Below, one piece after another: positions 49,201-51,263 of a DNA stretch of 51,263 nucleotides; position 1 is the first letter of the stretch; each line of letters begins with the position of its first letter. This DNA comes from JAJDGF01 sp031549325 (GTDB taxonomy: Bacteria; Bacillota; Clostridia; Christensenellales; Aristaeellaceae), in contig JAVBQA010000054.1 in the NCBI GenBank assembly GCA_031549325.1, forward strand, positions 1 to 51,263, written 5' to 3'. The notes beneath the pieces are model-generated. The model had not been told where the DNA came from and did no database searches. It was given only the letters and a program-made list of their open reading frames with translations. Position numbers and translations under genes: made by a program.

Positions 49201-50830
49201 TCCCGGACAGACGATCCGGGCGGAAGCGTTGCTCGGCTGGGCCGACGATCCCATCTCGGCGCGGGCGCTGCTGTCCTCCTGGCGCGAGTCGGGCGGCGGC
49301 GCGGCGCGGCTGAAGGCCGCTTTGACCGATTGGGATGAGCGCCTGGGCAAGATCGCCGTCAAGACACCCGAGCCGCTGATGAACGCCATGGTCAACCGCT
49401 GGCTGCCGTATCAGGCGCTGTCGGCGCGGGTATTCGGGCGCACCGGGCTGTACCAGCCGGGCGGCGCGTTTGGGTTCCGCGATCAGCTGCAGGACATGCT
49501 CTGCCTGATCCCGATCGAGCCGGAGCTGGTGCGCGCGCACCTGCTGCTGTCGGCGGCGCACCAGTTTGAGCAGGGGGATGTGCAGCACTGGTGGCACCCG
49601 GAGCGAACCGGCGTCCGGACCCGCATCAGCGACGATCTGCTGTTCCTGCCGTACGTGGCGGCGCAATACGTGAGGGAGACCGGGGATGCGGGCGTGCTAG
49701 ATGAGAAGGCGCCTTATCTGAAGGCCGACGAGCTGCCGGAGGGCGTGCACGACAGCTACGCCACGCCGCCGCTGTCCGAGGTCTCGGAGAACCTGCACAG
49801 CCACTGCCTGCGCGCGATCCGACGCGCCGCCAGCCTCCTGGGCGGACATGGGCTGCCGCTGATGGGCGCGGGCGATTGGAACGACGGCATGAATCTGGTC
49901 GGCTTTGAGGGCAAGGGCGAGAGCGTGTGGCTGGGCGAGTTTCTGGCGGTGGCGGCGCGGGAGTATGCCGGGCTGTGCGCGCAGGAAACGGAGCGGAACG
50001 AGCTGCTCTCCCTTTCCGAACAAATGAAGCAGGCCGTGGAGCGGGCGGGCTGGGACGGCGCGTGGTACCGACGCGCGTACTTTGACGGCGGCTCGCCGCT
50101 GGGCAGCGCCGAAACGCCTGCGGCGGAGGGCTGCCAGATCGACGCCATCGCCCAGAGCTGGGCGGTGCTGGCCGGGCTGGATCCCGCGCGCACGAGGTCC
50201 GCCATGGACGCGGTCTGGGCGCGGCTGGTGGATCAGGACAGAAAGCTGATCCGGCTGCTCACCCCGCCGTTTGACGGCCCGCAGCGCAAGCCCGGCTACA
50301 TCATGGGCTACCCGCCGGGCGTGCGTGAGAACGGCGGACAGTACACCCACGGCGCGTGCTGGGTGGTGGCGGCCTACGCCGTGCTCGGGCAGGCTGAGCG
50401 CGCCTGGGCCGCCTACGAGATGCTGATGCCCTACACCCACAGCCAGGACGCCGACGAAGCCGTGCGCTATCGCGTGGAGCCTTATGTGGTGGCGGCGGAC
50501 GTGTATTCCGGCGATCCGAACTACGACGGGCGCGGCGGCTGGACCTGGTACACCGGCGCGGCGGCCTGGCTGCAGCGCGTAATGCTGCAATACCTGCTGG
50601 GCTACGAGCGGCGGGGGAATCAGGCGCGGCTTTGCGCGCTGCTGCCCAGGAAGTGGGATTCGGTCTCGTTGGTGGTGCGCGTCGGCGCGAGCCGCTACAC
50701 GCTGATCGGCCAGCGGGCGGTGGCCGGGGTGAGCCTGGACGGCAAGCACGTGAGCGAGTTCATCGAGCTTCGGGACGACGGCAAGACCCACACCGCCATC
50801 TTCCCCGCGCGCGCGGAATCGGATGAGTGA
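43235..50830 (+). CDS. Cyclic beta-1,2-glucan synthase (GT84 / glycoamylase-like / GH94)
   Basis: A single 2531-residue chain, the largest gene here. Residues 1-~360 are helical with no signal; helices around 370-420 (LYLGFVVLLGLAFFALFFE) and 750-900 bracket the GT84 glycosyltransferase part (LIVIPALLSSEARARETLEQL, then YVYVLSLDAGTLMLPG). A glycoamylase-like/GH189-type cyclisation region follows (VSSVDGGNLAACLLACA). The C-terminal third is a GH94 phosphorylase-like domain with GAGDWNDGMNLVG (Asp2214, Asp2217) and YIMGYPPGVRENGGQYTHGA. Like Brucella Cgs and rhizobial NdvB it should polymerise UDP-glucose at the membrane and close the ring, with GH94 setting the length. No dedicated exporter (cgt/ndvA) is adjacent. 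Such genes are known in some clostridia. Confidence 0.92.
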   Translation: MMRFRRSARLGQPLRRDVPLDEQAMIAYARTLAQALKIDGAAHLRMRAIRPSALRRLSEEAHGLTGPETAGTPAMEWLMDNARLIESQMHTLCADKGERLPAAQGVPRIQLLMRELVKHGDALVDKARLMGTLQAFDEVVPLRMAELWAAPSALKAELCAAFVSVGEQVLLAQRERLAAEEWVRLGAHPDGIRQNRRSNTFYERALQLMHEQESPQSRRMLEDWLERHEAGAGAAIQLAHADQALSRLLLSNIMNTIRMLDALDWLKCFEALSRTEHQLREDPAGTYPRMDEDSRSCVRNQLAKMARSADLSEITVARQAVGCALHAEGELKRNVCWWLYDDEGRVELMRALDAGDVPIRKLVPDPQGSLYLGFVVLLGLAFFALFFETTRNFLFALIALPLCWCYAAQLINHISARLVRPVPLLKLSVEHTPDALRTLIVIPALLSSEARARETLEQLMALGCQQRDDNIDLLLLGDFRDGPNLEEADDLTILALVKREIKKMNERAGREQFFYLHRHRAPCETQDNYMGHERKRGALMALNQLLLTGESSFGAEGAAAGRLHARGYVYVLSLDAGTLMLPGTTQRMIGAMAHPLNARRFVDGARRGYALLQPRMEHAQLERPSRFARLLGGQIGVDSYPSCVSEVYQDLIGQGVFGGKGIYDLRAFHEALQGKLPDGAILSHDLLEGLIAGAGTLCDVALYDAFPKTPSGYFSRMNRWTRGDWQLIPFIGRLGLSRFARYLMIDNLRRSLSPVAALAMMLVGMWANNGAAILIGLLYPFVPVMLCLPHVDKNSWASAALRLSLLPIECYQLLDASLRTLHRLYVSKKRLLSWITAADAEKDKAGVMLSLPGRVVSLLMLPALVHPGLFPLLVGLWMLFLTPSLQLQDDGTASAFDTYEQVTLSQLAKDTWRFFETQVPVAGNGLPPDNLQLNPAVGAARRTSPTNIGLYLTSCLAAHRLEALDHEQMLMRMQATVETLEKLDKWNGQLFNWYDIDTLQPLRPRYVSSVDGGNLAACLLACAAAIEKRAEALSRRMEALVSAMQFRELFDEQRKLFVIGVDVEHERLSGAHYDLLASESRILSFVAMALGQAPVKHWPRLGRAQSHLHHGQALTSWSGTMFEYLMPELFLKTPEQSMLGATNRAVVRVQKDKGGSMPWGVSESGYNAFDLQMNYQYRAFGLPELSLRGESYERVIAPYASLLALPIEPKAVLRNLQRMKDMGLWGEYGFYEAVDCAPSRVERGESYHIVKSFMAHHQGMILCALFNALKNDELARHFMNRPEVRALLLLLCEKQPRRVRSREHKPMGRLEKRQKLLVRPARTGAAGLDVPDTHLLYGGGGTCLLSADGRSLLRVNGVMANRWQLASGGEDDGLFVHIRLIGKNLRFLANGGQSGGNRLTRRVNFDVGSASWTTRADELEVRCIQCVSPEDGALVQQIALQNQSEKPLKLELTSCFAVALASQADMQAHPVFQNLFVESATAGEHALVFRRRPRDEKATPLLVHLLFGGKGDAVSRESDLSQLIGREGSLSNPFGLAKKLSGTVGRVLDPCSALRIKLVLAPGEKRELGFAIGLAEDDERAVLLINRYAGDAARRALALAQTQARAMLDFLNISGTRHQLLQRGAAFLHWPRLRFLMDEGPVSCSISALWPLGVSGDLPIIAAFIGGKDQLELAREAVRAHEFYRVMGVWCDLLLINDYGNNYEQPVRDGLRDLVANSHLRELTSEPGGVFVLEGATLQATQRQLIRAVASIALIGDEGPLNTQLSRRLGKAEPLPERAHSAPPEPPAKTAPGAQNGWGAFTRDGGYMIELQPGKPTPAPWCNVLANPHFGTLITERGGGFSWQGSSRFGRLTPFGNSPLKEGFSERLFVRLSGQRIPLLPEPGAKFAFRVVHRPGETRFESAFHGLSWRVSVFVDPERPLKCSLIELKNTTEKAVSVRLEAELEFLMGASADDARLTRAAREGGMLLARGAMGGVGFFELPEAEQQIDPGQTIRAEALLGWADDPISARALLSSWRESGGGAARLKAALTDWDERLGKIAVKTPEPLMNAMVNRWLPYQALSARVFGRTGLYQPGGAFGFRDQLQDMLCLIPIEPELVRAHLLLSAAHQFEQGDVQHWWHPERTGVRTRISDDLLFLPYVAAQYVRETGDAGVLDEKAPYLKADELPEGVHDSYATPPLSEVSENLHSHCLRAIRRAASLLGGHGLPLMGAGDWNDGMNLVGFEGKGESVWLGEFLAVAAREYAGLCAQETERNELLSLSEQMKQAVERAGWDGAWYRRAYFDGGSPLGSAETPAAEGCQIDAIAQSWAVLAGLDPARTRSAMDAVWARLVDQDRKLIRLLTPPFDGPQRKPGYIMGYPPGVRENGGQYTHGACWVVAAYAVLGQAERAWAAYEMLMPYTHSQDADEAVRYRVEPYVVAADVYSGDPNYDGRGGWTWYTGAAAWLQRVMLQYLLGYERRGNQARLCALLPRKWDSVSLVVRVGASRYTLIGQRAVAGVSLDGKHVSEFIELRDDGKTHTAIFPARAESDE

Positions 50831-50833
50831 CGC

Positions 50834-50863
50834 TTTACAATCGGGGTGTGCGTGTGGCATAAT
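50834..50863 (+). promoter_or_regulatory. Promoter of pgsA
   Basis: TTTACA (50834-50839), 18-nt spacer with TGG before the -10, CATAAT (50858-50863), directly after the glucan synthase stop. Confidence 0.6.
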
Positions 50864-50895
50864 GGTGTGGAGTTAGATTCCATGGAGGCATACGA

Positions 50896-51263
50896 ATGAA
50901 CCTGCCCAACGCGCTCACCCTGCTGCGGTTGCTGCTGATCCCGGCATTTGCCTGGGCCTACTTTCAGCCGGATTACCTGCTGGCGCTGTACCTGTACCTC
51001 GCCGCCAGCTTTACCGATTTTCTCGATGGGTACCTGGCCAGAAAGCTCAACCAGATCACCGACTTTGGCAAGCTGTTCGACCCGCTCGCCGACAAGCTGA
51101 TGCTGGTCACGCTGCTGACCTGCCTGGCCTTGACGCGCCATGTGATGTGGTGGGTGGTCGTTGTGATGGTGCTGAAGGAGCTGTATATGCTGGCCGGATC
51201 GATCTTCATGCTGCGCCGCAAGGTGGTGGTGTTCGCCAACATCTATGGCAAGGCGGCCACGTT
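50896..51263 (+). CDS. pgsA: CDP-diacylglycerol--glycerol-3-phosphate 3-phosphatidyltransferase, N-terminal part
   Basis: About 122 residues are present; the gene runs off the right edge. It begins MNLPNALTLLRLLLIPAFAW and has the CDP-alcohol phosphotransferase signature DG-x2-AR-x8-G-x3-D-x3-D as TDFLDGYLARKLNQITDFGK followed by LFDPLADKLM, with all Asp in place. It makes phosphatidylglycerol-phosphate in the membrane. GGAGG lies seven nt upstream of the ATG. Other CDP-alcohol transferases share the motif, but the N-terminus fits PgsA best. Confidence 0.92.
   Translation, partial: MNLPNALTLLRLLLIPAFAWAYFQPDYLLALYLYLAASFTDFLDGYLARKLNQITDFGKLFDPLADKLMLVTLLTCLALTRHVMWWVVVVMVLKELYMLAGSIFMLRRKVVVFANIYGKAAT

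Overview
The window is about 51 kb of gene-dense, visibly GC-rich chromosome from a Gram-positive, spore-forming, anaerobic Clostridia-type bacterium. The spore genes yabP and yabQ, a DnaD/DnaI helicase-loading pair, a HrcA/CIRCE-controlled groESL operon and the tail of a bifurcating [FeFe]-hydrogenase operon support this. A Christensenellales-like gut lineage would fit the GC richness, but that is a guess. I see no insertion sequence, prophage, CRISPR array or rRNA. Genes sit in short operons with small gaps or ATGA overlaps, and many ends carry clear hairpin terminators.

Layout. 1-1605 (minus): hydrogenase electron-transfer genes (NuoE-like HndA, a GHKL ATPase, a thioredoxin-like ferredoxin HndB, and the start of the NuoF-like HndC). 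1793-3518 (plus): a short leader ORF overlapping a single-chain ABC exporter. 3593-5552 (minus): groES-groEL. 5703-6446 (minus): a RadC-like protein with a degenerate active site. 6581-8825 (plus): yabP-yabQ-divIC-ppx/gppA, then initiator and elongator tRNA-Met, an order close to that of Bacillus. 9109-12242: a LysR regulator diverging from a YczE-type membrane protein, an esterase and an acetyltransferase. 12374-13643: a secreted repeat protein facing mscL. 13833-17258: DUF3842, a flippase-like membrane protein, a TrmH-type methyltransferase and threonine ammonia-lyase. 17372-20169: an L,D-transpeptidase-like protein, an MFS transporter and an M29 aminopeptidase. 20297-23207: dnaD-dnaI-proX-like. 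23295-29102 (minus): an uncharacterised beta/alpha-barrel protein, lipoate ligase, an AEC transporter, leuA and glyQS.

The second half is more unusual. 29319-32102 encodes a secreted caspase-fold protein whose catalytic dyad looks lost, followed by six bacterial Ig-like repeats. 32127-35834 holds an RluA-type pseudouridine synthase whose stop codon overlaps that of a class-II GalT (with a perfect 35-nt palindrome inside the end of the first gene), and a divergent NahK-like sugar-1-kinase. GalT plus NahK suggests entry of galactose or N-acetylhexosamine into UDP-sugar metabolism. 36042-38635 encodes a MotA/MotB-type pair resembling ZorA and ZorB of the Zorya anti-phage system but without ZorC, ZorD or ZorE, followed by an orphan membrane-anchored protein. 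39473-43139 is housekeeping (DusB, WalJ-like, CPBP protease, RlmH, small membrane protein). 43235-50830 is one giant gene for a cyclic beta-1,2-glucan synthase, followed by the start of pgsA at the window edge.

The strongest candidates for something undescribed are the solitary ZorAB-like motor with its downstream protein, the pseudo-caspase/Ig-like surface protein, and the coding palindrome at the rluA/galT junction. All functions are inferred from recognisable motifs and family resemblance; no database search was run.
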